64,000 nucleotides of DNA, taken from the NCBI RefSeq assembly GCF_900162665.1, contig NZ_LT727813.1, positions 1,044,603 through 1,108,602 on the forward strand, given 5' to 3'. Position numbers and translations under genes: made by a program. Each line of letters starts with the position of its first letter. Position 1 is the stretch's first letter. The notes beneath the pieces are model-generated. The model worked only from the letters and a program-made list of their open reading frames with translations. It ran no database searches and was not told the DNA's origin. Of the stretch, positions 8,627 through 17,312 are shown one piece after another. This DNA is from Oceanobacillus sojae. GTDB taxonomy: Bacteria; Bacillota; Bacilli; Bacillales; Amphibacillaceae.

Positions 8627-9322
8627 TTATCCCTTATAGTTAAATAACGCCTGCTCTTTCTTCTCTAATTCAAAATAATTAACAATAAAAGATACCAGCG
8701 TATTCAGCGGGTTAATAATCGCCTTCGAAGTTCTATCCTCAACTTGCTCAGCCGCATCAACCATAGATAATTGAGCAACAGAAATAACTTTATTATCATC
8801 CTTCACTGTCTGATTTAAATATCTGAAAATTTTCTGATGGTATGCTTCCTTCAGTCCTTGCATGATTAAGTCAAAAGTATTTTCAATAATCATAACTTCT
8901 ACATCTAAAGATTTTTGTTGGTAATCAGCATACTGTTTGAGACGTTCCATCGTTCCTTTAACCGTTTCCGGGTTTGTAAAAAGAATTTTATGGGGTTGCT
9001 CTATATTACAGATAAAATCAAAGAAAGGCTCATCAATTTTAATAATTGGAACAGCGGAAGAAATCTGCTCTTCCTTTAAAACAGCAATATAGTTTGTACA
9101 GGTGATAAGAATAGCATCCACATCACATTGAGCAATCCACTCCATTTGCTCCTTCACTTTATTTTGAGCATCTGATTCCAGGAATTTTTCATCTGAAGTA
9201 ACTCGATACAATAATCCTGGATCAGTAAAATGAATCAGTTCAATATCATATGCAGAAAATGCCTTCTCTATATATCCAATATTTGAATAATGAGCATGTA
9301 AGCAGCCTAATCTTTTTCTCAA
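8627..9322 (-). CDS. Aspartate/glutamate racemase-like protein lacking the second Cys
   Basis: Protein of 231 residues with an Asp/Glu/hydantoin racemase-type fold: an N-terminal LGCLHAHYSN segment, the first catalytic Cys motif LITCTNY (near residue 76), and a C-terminal region where family members carry a second Cys (GCTH). Here that place reads SVAQLSM, so the usual two-base mechanism seems impossible. It may bind a ligand, act as a decarboxylase or lyase, or use a different base. The start is TTG at 9322 with GGGTGGGG five bases upstream. No operon partner. Confidence 0.65.
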   Translation of the reverse strand: MRKRLGCLHAHYSNIGYIEKAFSAYDIELIHFTDPGLLYRVTSDEKFLESDAQNKVKEQMEWIAQCDVDAILITCTNYIAVLKEEQISSAVPIIKIDEPFFDFICNIEQPHKILFTNPETVKGTMERLKQYADYQQKSLDVEVMIIENTFDLIMQGLKEAYHQKIFRYLNQTVKDDNKVISVAQLSMVDAAEQVEDRTSKAIINPLNTLVSFIVNYFELEKKEQALFNYKG

Positions 9323-9370
9323 CTTTACCCCACCCTATATATATTTTAAAATCCTTTTTCTTATATAAAG

Positions 9371-9403
9371 AATCCCGGAATCAAAGCTATTTGACTCCGG
9401 GAT
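9371..9403 (-). terminator. gndA terminator
   Basis: AATCCCGGA (9371-9379) pairs with TCCGGGATT (9395-9403), with additional TCAAA/TTTGA pairing in the upper stem. It lies 44 bases downstream of the gndA stop. Confidence 0.8.
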
Positions 9404-9446
9404 TTTCTATAATTATCAAAAACAAGAAACGCTTCTTACATTACCA

Positions 9447-10853
9447 TTAAAACCATTGAGAATGGAAGATGCCATCTTTGTCTTTACGCTCATACGTATG
9501 GGCACCAAAATAATCACGCTGTGCCTGAATTAAGTTAGCCGGCAGATTTTCTGAACGATAGCTGTCATAATAAGCGATCGCACTTGCGAATGTTGGCACT
9601 GCCACACCATGCTGTACTGCTAAGGATACAACCTTGCGAAGAGAGGCCTGATAGCCTTCCACAATCTCTTTGAAATATGGATCCAGCATTAAGTTTGATA
9701 AATCTGCTTCACGATCGTAAGCATCTTTGATTTTTTGCAGGAAGTTCGCACGAATAATACATCCGCCGCGCCAAATCATTGCGATATCGCCGTATTTTAA
9801 GTCCCAATTGTTTTCTTCAGATGCTGCACGCATTTGTGCAAAGCCTTGTGCGTAAGAAACAATTTTACTCATGTAAAGTGCCTGTCGAATCGCTTCGATA
9901 AGCTCTTCCTTGCTCTCTGATACTTCTGCTTTAGCAGGACCGGAGAGTACTTTACTTGCATTTACACGCTCTTCTTTTAAGGAAGAAATAAAGCGGGCAA
10001 ACACGGACTCTGTAATTAATGGAAGCGGCACACCTAAGTCTAATGCGTTTTTGCTTGTCCATTTTCCAGTACCTTTTTGGCCTGCTTTATCAAGAATCAC
10101 TTCAACTAGCGGCTTGCCGGTTTCATCATCGACTTTCGTGAAAATATCTGCAGTGATTTCAATCAGGAAGCTGTCCAGCTCACCTTTATTCCATTCTTTA
10201 AATACTTCATGCAGTTCTTTTGCATCTAAGCCGGCAACATTCTTCATCAGATCATAGGCTTCAGCAATTAACTGCATATCTCCATACTCAATACCATTAT
10301 GAACCATTTTCACAAAGTGACCTGCACCGTTTGGTCCAATATAAGTAACACATGGCTCACCATCTACTTTGGCAGAAATAGCTTCAAAGATTGGTGCAAC
10401 CAGATCATAGGCTTCTTTCTGCCCTCCAGGCATCATAGAAGGTCCTTTTAGAGCTCCTTCTTCCCCGCCGGATACACCAGTTCCAATGAAATGAATACCT
10501 GTTTTATCTAATTCCTCATTACGGCGCATTGTATCTTCATAAAGGGTGTTCCCGCCATCAATTAAGACATCGCCGTCCTCTAAATATGGCTGCAGGGATG
10601 CGATAGTTGCATCTGTTGCAGGACCAGCTTTCACCATAAGCATAATTCTGCGTGGCTTCTCAAGAGATTGAACAAACTCTTCAATTGTTTTTGCGCCATA
10701 GAAGTTTTTCCCTTTCGCTTCGTTTGCCATAAAGTCTTCTGTTTTCTCATAGGTACGGTTGAAAACAGATACTGCAAAGCCTCGGCTCTCTATATTTAAT
10801 GCAATATTTTTTCCCATCACGGCTAGACCGATAACACCAATTTCCTGCTTCAT
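9447..10853 (-). CDS. gndA: 6-phosphogluconate dehydrogenase, decarboxylating
   Basis: Enzyme of 468 residues of the oxidative pentose phosphate pathway that converts 6-phosphogluconate to ribulose 5-phosphate with NADP+ reduction and CO2 release. Visible parts are the dinucleotide-binding loop IGLAVMGKN, the substrate motif [21 protein letters not shown], the catalytic region [19 protein letters not shown], and the C-terminal [13 protein letters not shown]. The open frame extends to 10931, but the protein starts MKQEIGVIG at 10853 after GAGAGGAAAG. It is monocistronic with a terminator. Confidence 0.97.
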   Translation of the reverse strand: MKQEIGVIGLAVMGKNIALNIESRGFAVSVFNRTYEKTEDFMANEAKGKNFYGAKTIEEFVQSLEKPRRIMLMVKAGPATDATIASLQPYLEDGDVLIDGGNTLYEDTMRRNEELDKTGIHFIGTGVSGGEEGALKGPSMMPGGQKEAYDLVAPIFEAISAKVDGEPCVTYIGPNGAGHFVKMVHNGIEYGDMQLIAEAYDLMKNVAGLDAKELHEVFKEWNKGELDSFLIEITADIFTKVDDETGKPLVEVILDKAGQKGTGKWTSKNALDLGVPLPLITESVFARFISSLKEERVNASKVLSGPAKAEVSESKEELIEAIRQALYMSKIVSYAQGFAQMRAASEENNWDLKYGDIAMIWRGGCIIRANFLQKIKDAYDREADLSNLMLDPYFKEIVEGYQASLRKVVSLAVQHGVAVPTFASAIAYYDSYRSENLPANLIQAQRDYFGAHTYERKDKDGIFHSQWF

Positions 10854-11021
10854 ATATACTCTTTCCTCTCTGCCTAAAAAATTTAAAATGAATCTTTTCT
10901 TATTATAACGGATTTCTTCTATAGAAACCAACCCTCACGTTTTCTTTTCTTAATAATGAGACAAGTCAGACGAATTATTACATTAATCAGGCTATAATAG
11001 CTTGCTCAAAATTCATAAAAA

Positions 11022-11064
11022 AATCATCAATCCGCAGCACACATCAGACTGCGAATTGATGATT
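11022..11064 (-). terminator. cotD terminator
   Basis: AATCATCAAT and CGCAG (11022-11037) pair with CTGCG and ATTGATGATT (11049-11064). On the minus strand a run of seven T follows the stem. Confidence 0.85.
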
Positions 11065-11085
11065 CTTTATTCAGATTCTAATTCT

Positions 11086-11514
11086 TCAGCATCCACAAGG
11101 GCCTTGGGGTGGGCAAGGATGATGCGGTTTTCCGCACATAACATGCTGTTCTTTAATATCATTTACAACAGATTCTGTATGTGGAAAATAGTGTTTGTGT
11201 GTTGTCATATGCTTGTTAACATTTGTAGTGTGACTAGGATGGATATGCTTTACCTCAGTATTAGAAACGTTTGTTTTTACGTATTGCTTTGTTGGAGACA
11301 CTTGTGTCGGGCCTTGTTGTGTAGGCGATACTTGTGGAGCACAAAATTCTGGCTGCATTTGTTGTTGCGGCATTTGCTGCATAGGCATCTGCTGCGGCAT
11401 TCCATTGCCATTGCAGTTTCCATTTCCATTCATACCATTCATAGAAGCTCCTTGTACCTGTTGGTTCCCCCAGCCTTGATTAAATTGTCCTTGATGATGT
11501 TTACTACCTCTCAC
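11086..11514 (-). CDS. cotD: CotD-family spore coat protein
   Basis: Protein of about 142 residues with low-complexity Asn/Gly/Met/Gln repeats (MNGMNGNGNCNGNGMPQQMP) in the first half and a His-rich region with HIHPSHTTNVNKHMTTHKHYFPHTESVVND, as in CotD-type inner spore coat proteins. The C-terminus is Cys/Pro/His-rich (CGKPHHPCPPQGPCGC). The frame has an ATG at 11535, but the sequence just inside it is AAAGGAGGT, a strong ribosome binding site eight bases before a GTG at 11514, so the GTG start is preferred. The mother cell in late sporulation is the expected site of expression. Confidence 0.85.
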   Translation of the reverse strand: MRGSKHHQGQFNQGWGNQQVQGASMNGMNGNGNCNGNGMPQQMPMQQMPQQQMQPEFCAPQVSPTQQGPTQVSPTKQYVKTNVSNTEVKHIHPSHTTNVNKHMTTHKHYFPHTESVVNDIKEQHVMCGKPHHPCPPQGPCGC

Positions 11515-11632
11515 CGTAAAGGACCTCCTTTCCATTTCTTTAATCTTTCTCTATAGACTATGTACACTCATCACACTCGGTTTGATATAAAGACCTATTT
11601 TTCAGGAATTTCTCCTGTATTCATATCCAGAA

Positions 11633-11674
11633 AAAATCCCCTGACAGGCAACAAGCCGGTTATCAGGGGATTTT
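11633..11674 (-). terminator. Terminator of the CYP152 gene
   Basis: AAAATCCCCTGA (11633-11644) pairs with TCAGGGGATTTT (11663-11674). On the minus strand the stem is followed by a T-run. Confidence 0.85.
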
Positions 11675-11759
11675 ATAAACAATTTCTTTATTAAAGGCAC
11701 AATTACATTAGAATATTATTTTGAACAAGGAGCCCTTAATCCGATTTTATTCACTCTTA

Positions 11760-13007
11760 TCATCTTTTCAACTGCACCTCTTTAATAATCACTCCACTGT
11801 TCGGAATCGGCGGAATATCATTCATTTCATAGCTTAAATCCTGTTCTGTAAATTCGAAAGAAAGATTGTTCACGAAAAAATCAAGGGTTGTTTTTAATAC
11901 ATCTATTGTCATCCATTCCCCGGCGCAACGATGACCGATATCGAATTCCCCTCCGCCTTGCGGAATAAAATTGAACGGCGATTCCTTCCATGCTTGAAAT
12001 CGTTCCGGTTGAAAGCTGTCGGGGGTATCCCAAATATCCGGATCATGATTTGTACCGTATAAATCCAATAAGGTTAATGTTCCTTCTTCAAAAGTGTATC
12101 CATTCCAGTTGAAATCTTCTTTAACCCGCGCAGGAGCAACTGGGAAAAATGGATAGAAGCGTCTTACTTCCTGAATAAAATGCTGCAGGTCATCCTCAGA
12201 TTCCAATTTCTTCACTTCTTCCGGATAGTCGTGAACAGCCAAAAGGGCAAAATCAATATACACAGCAATCGCTGCAATTGGGCGCAATAAATTCAATAAT
12301 TCGACTGCAGCAATTTGAACATCCAGTAATTCCCCCTCTAAATCACGGTGCATTGCAAAATGATATACCGGGCTATCCTTACTGACCTCTGCAGATTCTT
12401 TGCGCACCCGTTCTAACAAACCCGCTACCCGTTCCTCCGCCTTGGATCTGGATGTTCTTGCCCGCCAATGGCTCCATCCGACTGTCCCGGCATCTTCAAA
12501 CATATCACTTAGCTCATCCGCCCATTCCGGTACATCTGCTTCTTGATAAGGGACGCCCGTCCAGCGTAAGGCAGCCTGCGTTAATACATGTTTTGCCGCT
12601 TGATAAATTTGTATTTCTGTATTGGAATGTTGTTTTATTTCCCGTTCCCATTCTTCCCGAATAATAGCAGACATCTCTTTTAAACCTTCCTTTGTCATAA
12701 GAGACATAAACATAGCTTTTCGATGGTGATGCTCTGCATCGTCTAACCCCTGAACGCCGCCTTCTCCAAACAGTGTCTTCTGAATCCTGCCGGGGGAAGC
12801 ATCTTTTCGGGAGAACCGGCTATTATCATAAAATAGCTCTGCCTCTTTCTCTCCTACCATACAAATAGTTTTCTCACCTAAAAGTCTAGTTTCAAATACA
12901 CGTGATTCAAATTTATCCGAACGATTGTTTACAAAACGATAACCCTCATTTAAAAGCTTCAGCGTATGGTCCAAACCTTTGTCTTTTGGCATATGAGTCT
13001 CTGTCAT
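11760..13007 (-). CDS. cypC: CYP152-family fatty acid peroxygenase cytochrome P450
   Basis: P450 of 415 residues. The heme ligand is Cys361 in GGGEFDIGHRCAGEW, and the I-helix reads LLRPIAAIAVYI: the Arg-Pro pair replaces the acid-alcohol pair of ordinary P450s. That replacement is the hallmark of CYP152 enzymes such as P450BS-beta, which use H2O2 directly to hydroxylate or decarboxylate fatty acids, with the substrate carboxylate bound to the Arg. No electron-transfer partner is needed, and none is adjacent. The start ATG has GGAGGGTG seven bases upstream. The regiochemistry (alpha, beta or decarboxylation) cannot be read from the sequence. Confidence 0.93.
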   Translation of the reverse strand: MTETHMPKDKGLDHTLKLLNEGYRFVNNRSDKFESRVFETRLLGEKTICMVGEKEAELFYDNSRFSRKDASPGRIQKTLFGEGGVQGLDDAEHHHRKAMFMSLMTKEGLKEMSAIIREEWEREIKQHSNTEIQIYQAAKHVLTQAALRWTGVPYQEADVPEWADELSDMFEDAGTVGWSHWRARTSRSKAEERVAGLLERVRKESAEVSKDSPVYHFAMHRDLEGELLDVQIAAVELLNLLRPIAAIAVYIDFALLAVHDYPEEVKKLESEDDLQHFIQEVRRFYPFFPVAPARVKEDFNWNGYTFEEGTLTLLDLYGTNHDPDIWDTPDSFQPERFQAWKESPFNFIPQGGGEFDIGHRCAGEWMTIDVLKTTLDFFVNNLSFEFTEQDLSYEMNDIPPIPNSGVIIKEVQLKR

Positions 13008-13238
13008 TTTGATTCACCCTCCATAATTTTCATCTCTTAATGTTATCGTTCCTTTTTTATTTCCAATTTAAACAAAAAAAGAACAGATTGTAATTTAACC
13101 GGCTCCAATCCCGGAAAATAACTCCCTTATTTAAGGAGCAAATGAAACAAAACAAAAGAAATTAGATTAATTACATTCACACTTGGGAAACTATATACAA
13201 AGAAGGTTAAAATTTAGTCAGTTACTGGAGTGATAAGA

Positions 13239-13508
13239 ATGGGATTTTTAACAGGATACTTACCAATCATGATTGGTATTGGTGCTGTTCTATTTCTAAT
13301 AAGTATATTTTTAAAAGAGAAGCGAATTGTACCGCCAATGGTAGTCAGCTCACTCAGTTTGATTTGTATATTTCTCAGTTATTTCTTTGAGGGAAGAGAG
13401 GAATCTCTTATAGGAGATATAAGCCTGGCTGCTTTTATCAGCTCTACCGTTGTTCTTATACTGATGGTGATTATTTCCTGGACACGTACACATCCAAAAA
13501 ACAAATAA
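13239..13508 (+). CDS. Small membrane protein, YesK-like
   Basis: Protein of 89 residues with three hydrophobic segments (about 3-24, 31-48, 60-80) and a short basic C-terminus. The pattern of a short N-terminal helix followed by KEKRIVPPMVVSS resembles YesK-like membrane proteins, which have no known function; this is a weak call. The frame is open from a GTG at 13230, but that codon is part of the CTGGAG ribosome binding site, so the ATG at 13239 is used. Confidence 0.6.
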   Translation: MGFLTGYLPIMIGIGAVLFLISIFLKEKRIVPPMVVSSLSLICIFLSYFFEGREESLIGDISLAAFISSTVVLILMVIISWTRTHPKNK

Positions 13509-13524
13509 TTATCTAAATCAAAAA

Positions 13525-13562
13525 AAGGCTGTCTCCTTATTGTACAAGAGAAGGCAGTCCTT
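13525..13562 (+). terminator. Imperfect terminator-like hairpin
   Basis: An imperfect stem between AAGGCTGTCTCCT and AGAAGGCAGTCCTT follows the YesK-like gene. Pairing has mismatches and the T-run is poor. Confidence 0.4.
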
Positions 13563-13571
13563 AAATAATCG

Positions 13572-13664
13572 GGTTATGATTATGCAGTAATCGGAGAGGC
13601 CGAGTCAATTGAATTTTATGAAAAAGCGTGCAACGCTGTTGTCATCCCAAGGCAATATGAATAG
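13572..13664 (+). pseudogene. C-terminal remnant of a GNAT acetyltransferase
   Basis: The in-frame translation starts GYDYAVIGEAESIEFYEKAC and runs to a TAG, matching the end of a GNAT domain where a Gly-rich strand is followed by the FYEKA helix of the acceptor side. A stop codon lies directly upstream (13566-13568) and no start codon or ribosome binding site is present, so the 5' part has been lost. It lies between two active-looking genes. Confidence 0.6.
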
Positions 13665-13666
13665 AC

Positions 13667-13710
13667 AAACAAAAACCAAAGCAATCCGGAGACTGCTCTG
13701 GTTTTTGTTA
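13667..13710 (-). terminator. Terminator of the Yip1-like gene
   Basis: AACAAAAACCA pairs with TGGTTTTTGTT across an imperfect upper stem (13667-13710), 18 bases downstream of the stop at 13728. Confidence 0.8.
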
Positions 13711-13727
13711 ATAATTTATTAAAAGTC

Positions 13728-14534
13728 TTATAACTCCACACCAACTAAGTAATAGGATGCTACAATAAGCACCAGCTGATACACTGCCAGCGTCCAAAAA
13801 ATATCAAACCGGGATTTTTCCATCAGTGCTATAAATAAATAAACATGGATAAATCCAAATAGTAATAATGAGAACACGTATGTCACAACAAATAAATCCA
13901 CAAGTACTAAACCAATAAACAATGTTACTAAACAAAACACAAGAACATATGGAATATTGACAATTGCATATTTTGTCAGTAAATCTTTATGCTCCATCGT
14001 CCGGTTTCCAAAATGCTTAAGTAAAATATAGAGTGAGAAATATCCGATAGCAAATGTAAGAATCCAGGATACAAACGTTTTTAAGAAAAATGTGAAACTA
14101 ATGTCACTTAAATAAGAGAGCAATCCATCAAATCCGTATTTATAAAATAAATAATGGCAAACACTGACAAGTATAGCTAATAAAGCGAAGATAATGACAC
14201 TTGTTTTTACTTTGATTGCTCGGCTGGAATGAATAAGAGCGCTCGGCCTTAATATCGCACCTAATGCAATCTCTTTCGTTTCGTTAAAGCTTTCCTGAAA
14301 ATCAAATTGGGAAGACTTTTCTTTTTTAGGCTGTTCTGCTGCAGTCGCGCTGGTTTGCGCTTCTCCCTGCTGACTCTGGTCCGTCTGTATATTGTTTGTT
14401 TCGGCCTGGTCAGGAGCATCTTGATCCGGAATTTCTGTCTGCCCGGTTTCCTCATTCACCTTTTCTTCATTAGGTGCCGGCTGTGAGTTTTTCTCTTCCA
14501 CATTTTCTTCCTGCTTCTTATCATCTTTCTCCAT
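13728..14534 (-). CDS. Yip1-like membrane protein with disordered acidic N-terminus
   Basis: Protein of 268 residues. Residues 1-80 are a Glu/Gln/Asn/Asp-rich low-complexity segment with no hydrophobic stretch; residues 110-268 hold about five membrane helices (for example SVIIFALLAILVSVCHYLF and FCLVTLFIGLVLVDLFVVTYVF). This layout matches bacterial Yip1-like or zinc-ribbon-less DUF6574-like proteins of unknown role; the exact family is uncertain. The ATG at 14534 follows a GAGGTGATAGG site. Confidence 0.65.
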   Translation of the reverse strand: MEKDDKKQEENVEEKNSQPAPNEEKVNEETGQTEIPDQDAPDQAETNNIQTDQSQQGEAQTSATAAEQPKKEKSSQFDFQESFNETKEIALGAILRPSALIHSSRAIKVKTSVIIFALLAILVSVCHYLFYKYGFDGLLSYLSDISFTFFLKTFVSWILTFAIGYFSLYILLKHFGNRTMEHKDLLTKYAIVNIPYVLVFCLVTLFIGLVLVDLFVVTYVFSLLLFGFIHVYLFIALMEKSRFDIFWTLAVYQLVLIVASYYLVGVEL

Positions 14535-14915
14535 CCTATCACCTCATGCTTTTTTGATTTATACTATTTCAAACGAATCATGGTGGAAAAGGTTTCATTC
14601 CTGTACCATGATTGTTATTACAGTATATAAGATTACCTTAGCATAAATTCAAAATTTTCAAACCCAAAAACAGGAGAAATGGCAAGAAAAGAGGGCATAT
14701 GACAAAAAACAGTTCATAAGTTTTGAATTCTGAAATAATATGTCTAAGGTCCTGAAAAAAGTAATGAAATGACCTCCTATATTACTATGTGATTAATTCC
14801 TGTTTTCAATAACGCGCCTCACTTCCATCCGTTCTATAGAAATAAAGTATAATAATAATCCCTCCCACTACCTATTTATACAGGGCATGAGAGGGATTAT
14901 TACTTTTTTTATAAT
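14535..14915. other. Intergenic region with inverted repeat and terminator
   Basis: No gene is supported. AATCATGGT (14576-14584) and ACCATGATT (14605-14613) form a perfect 9-bp inverted repeat 42 bases upstream of the Yip1-like gene, a possible operator. At 14854-14901, AATAATCCCTC pairs with GAGGGATTATT and a run of seven T follows on the plus strand; it also lies just past the stop of the aldolase fragment and looks like its terminator. Confidence 0.55.
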
Positions 14916-15206
14916 TTAAGCCTTCTTCTGCCCGTAAGTCTGGAATTTTTCCAGCATAAATTCCATCTCTTCATCACTTAACAGCACAGGCTCTCCAATT
15001 GATTTTGCACGATAATAAGTTTCCGCACAACGCTCAATCTCCTCTGCAATGGAAAAAGCATTCGGCAGGTCTATAGAGCCTGTTAACAGACCATGATTTG
15101 CCAGAAAACAGGCATATCTATTTTGCATTGCTTCATAAGCGTTCTCTGCAAGATCCCAGGTTCCAAAGGATGCATAATCAGCACATTTCACATCGTGAGG
15201 TAACAT
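14916..15206 (-). pseudogene. C-terminal fragment of a class II (fuculose-phosphate type) aldolase
   Basis: The 96 residues VKCADYASFGTWDLAENAYEA, ACFLANHGLLTGS and AFSIAEEIERCAETYY match the second half of L-fuculose-phosphate aldolase and relatives, including the C-terminal zinc His of ANHG. The full family is about 210 residues; the N-terminal half with the HxH zinc ligands and the catalytic Glu is absent. The reading frame continues a few codons upstream without a start, and a short GC hairpin (15244-15265) sits where the N-terminal coding region should be. There is no convincing ribosome binding site for the ATG at 15206. Confidence 0.75.
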
Positions 15207-15334
15207 AATCAGTTGGATGTAAAAGAGGGAAACATGAAAAAAAGCCCGTCACATCTATGGCGGGCGCTCCATCAATATAAAGTTGACTACATAGCAGAAG
15301 CAGAGAGATCAGCTTTTTTCTAGAGATCAATTAC

Positions 15335-15375
15335 AAAAAATAGTGATTCTCCACCGTTGGAAAACCACTATTTTT
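15335..15375 (-). terminator. Terminator of the ATC hydrolase gene
   Basis: AAAAATAGTG (15336-15345) pairs with CACTATTTTT (15366-15375). On the minus strand the stem is followed by TTTTTTGTAATT. Confidence 0.8.
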
Positions 15376-15422
15376 CATTTGAGATGAGTCTTTACTTCAG
15401 CCTCTCTTCATTTATTCCTAAC

Positions 15423-16121
15423 TTACTTCTTCATTTGAAATTGGAAGTGACATTGGCCTTCCCGCAATACATATTGATCATGCACAACTTCAAAATTCTT
15501 ATTATAGCCTTTCGCTACAGAAGGGTCGATAACCTGACAATACAAAATACCGTATTTCCCCATATCATCATCTGCCCATTGCTGACCAAACGGACAGTAC
15601 GTAAAGGTTTGTTCCACCTCATTCTCTTTATACACCGTATCTACTTCAAATAATTCACTGCGGGCCATATCATAGTTTTTCAGATAATTATCAGAGTTAT
15701 TTTCTAGACCATTCGAACGGGCACGCTGGGCAATACCCTCTCCGCGTTTTCTGCCGTAACGCTCTACAGCACGTCTAATAACATCTTCGCCCTCCTCCTC
15801 ATATTTATCAACTACCTGTTTAGAAATTTGGGCAAACATTTTTGAGAAACGTGCAAAAGTTGTCAGGTCTGCATATTTTTCTTCTACCTCAACAACCTGT
15901 GGTAAATATTCATAAAAGGAATGGTTTTGTCCTTCTGCTGTTGCTTTCTTTGCCATTGTTTCTGCATCTTTCAATCCGAAAGCTTCCAGCCCTTGCTTTA
16001 CAAGCTTCCGTCCTTCTTCTTCCCCATATGCTTCGGTTATTGAGAGATGAAGTTCAGTAAACATTTTCGCTGTAATAATATCCATCGACAAAGCTTTCAT
16101 CATTAGCTTTTCTTCACTCAT
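15423..16121 (-). CDS. L-2-amino-thiazoline-4-carboxylic acid hydrolase
   Basis: Protein of 232 residues with an alpha-helical N-terminal part (about 1-130) and the family block YCPFGQQWADDDMGKYGILYC followed by DPSVAKGYNKNF and REGQCHFQF. These features define the ATC hydrolase family (PF14196). The characterised member opens the thiazoline ring of L-ATC to N-carbamoyl-L-cysteine, a route to cysteine; many relatives have unknown substrates. GGGGGG lies about nine bases before the ATG at 16121; the upstream ATG at 16151 has no such site. The LysR gene is divergent, which suggests shared control. Confidence 0.8.
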   Translation of the reverse strand: MSEEKLMMKALSMDIITAKMFTELHLSITEAYGEEEGRKLVKQGLEAFGLKDAETMAKKATAEGQNHSFYEYLPQVVEVEEKYADLTTFARFSKMFAQISKQVVDKYEEEGEDVIRRAVERYGRKRGEGIAQRARSNGLENNSDNYLKNYDMARSELFEVDTVYKENEVEQTFTYCPFGQQWADDDMGKYGILYCQVIDPSVAKGYNKNFEVVHDQYVLREGQCHFQFQMKK

Positions 16122-16250
16122 CCTATCAATCCCCCCTAAATTCATATTCATTTACTTGGTATTCGTTCTATTATAAAATAAAACAAACTATAAATCTAAT
16201 GAATATTTTTATCTGTAACTATGAAAAAAACTAATAATAAGAGGTGTATT

Positions 16251-17126
16251 ATGCCTACATTATCGCAATATCTCGCTTTTCATACGTTAATTGAAACGGG
16301 GAGCTTTACAGAAACCGGTCTGAAGCTGAACCTGACCCAATCATCGATAACGCATGCGATGAATAATTTAGAAGCAGAACTGGATATCCCTTTAATCATC
16401 CGGAATAGAAATAATATTATTTTAACAAGCAATGGAAAAATCGTCTACAAGCATATCTCGAAAATTCTGCAGGAACAACAGAAGCTTGAAAATACCGTAG
16501 CCAATTTAAAAAACCTGATCAGCGGAACAATAACAGTCGGCGTCCTTCCGAGCATTTCTTTAGTATTGCTCCCAAAGGTATTATCCTATTTTGAACAACA
16601 GTATCCGGATGTCACTATCCGTCTGATGGAGGGAGATTATGACCAAATTGAAAATTGGCTTCAGCACGGTGTGATAGATATTGGATTTATTGCGAAACCT
16701 GCTCCCGAGAATTTCGTATTCGATTTCATTTTTGATGATGAGCTTTTATGCATTATGGCAAAAAATCATCCTCTGGCTGATGAAGAGAATCTGACACTTC
16801 ATCAATTAAAGAATGAACGCTGGATTATGCCGAAGCAGAATATTGATCGGGATGTGCTGCGTATCTTATCGGAGCACAAAATCAATCCGAATGTGGTATA
16901 TGAATTATCGGTCGATCAAGTGATTTTGACTATGGTAAATGAAAACTTAGGCATTTCGATTGTTCCAAAATCCATTCTCCGCCATGCACCGGCAGATCTT
17001 GTTCAAAAGAATTTTTCAGAGCACTATGCACGGACAGTCGGGGTGGCCTATAAACGAAATACCTCCCCCTCTCCGGCAGCAATAAAATTTGTAGAAATAT
17101 GTAAATCATTTGCATCCTATCTGTAA
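16251..17126 (+). CDS. LysR-family transcriptional regulator
   Basis: Regulator of 291 residues. The N-terminal winged helix-turn-helix (about 5-65) reads FHTLIETGSFTETGLKLNLTQSSITHAMNNLEAELD; the C-terminal effector domain (about 90-290) has the periplasmic-binding-like fold with GTITVGVLPSISLVLLPKVL. The frame opens at 16221, but AAGAGGTG lies in front of the ATG at 16251 and the HTH begins right after it. It is divergent from the ATC hydrolase and convergent with an SsuABC-like importer, so control of sulfur compound use is a reasonable guess. The effector is unknown. Confidence 0.88.
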   Translation: MPTLSQYLAFHTLIETGSFTETGLKLNLTQSSITHAMNNLEAELDIPLIIRNRNNIILTSNGKIVYKHISKILQEQQKLENTVANLKNLISGTITVGVLPSISLVLLPKVLSYFEQQYPDVTIRLMEGDYDQIENWLQHGVIDIGFIAKPAPENFVFDFIFDDELLCIMAKNHPLADEENLTLHQLKNERWIMPKQNIDRDVLRILSEHKINPNVVYELSVDQVILTMVNENLGISIVPKSILRHAPADLVQKNFSEHYARTVGVAYKRNTSPSPAAIKFVEICKSFASYL

Positions 17127-17272
17127 AACGGTGCATGCTGCAAAGTAAACAGCTGATGTTATTGTCTTTTATCTTAAAACTCAGCTTAAGTCCTGCTCCA
17201 CCAGTATTTTTGAACCAGCATCTCTATTTGCGCTCACTTCTGGATAAATAATTATATTATTCTTCAAGTATC

Positions 17273-17301
17273 GAAAAAGAGGCCCTGACAGCCTCTTTTT
17301 C
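17273..17301 (-). terminator. Terminator of the ABC importer operon
   Basis: GAAAAAGAGGC (17273-17283) pairs with GCCTCTTTTTC (17291-17301) with a 7-nt loop. It lies 12 bases beyond the stop of the binding-protein gene. Confidence 0.88.
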
Positions 17302-17312
17302 ATTTCTCCAAA

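Noticed and set aside
15357-15653. Plus-strand ORF over the end of the ATC hydrolase
   Set aside because: Antisense shadow of a well-supported gene.
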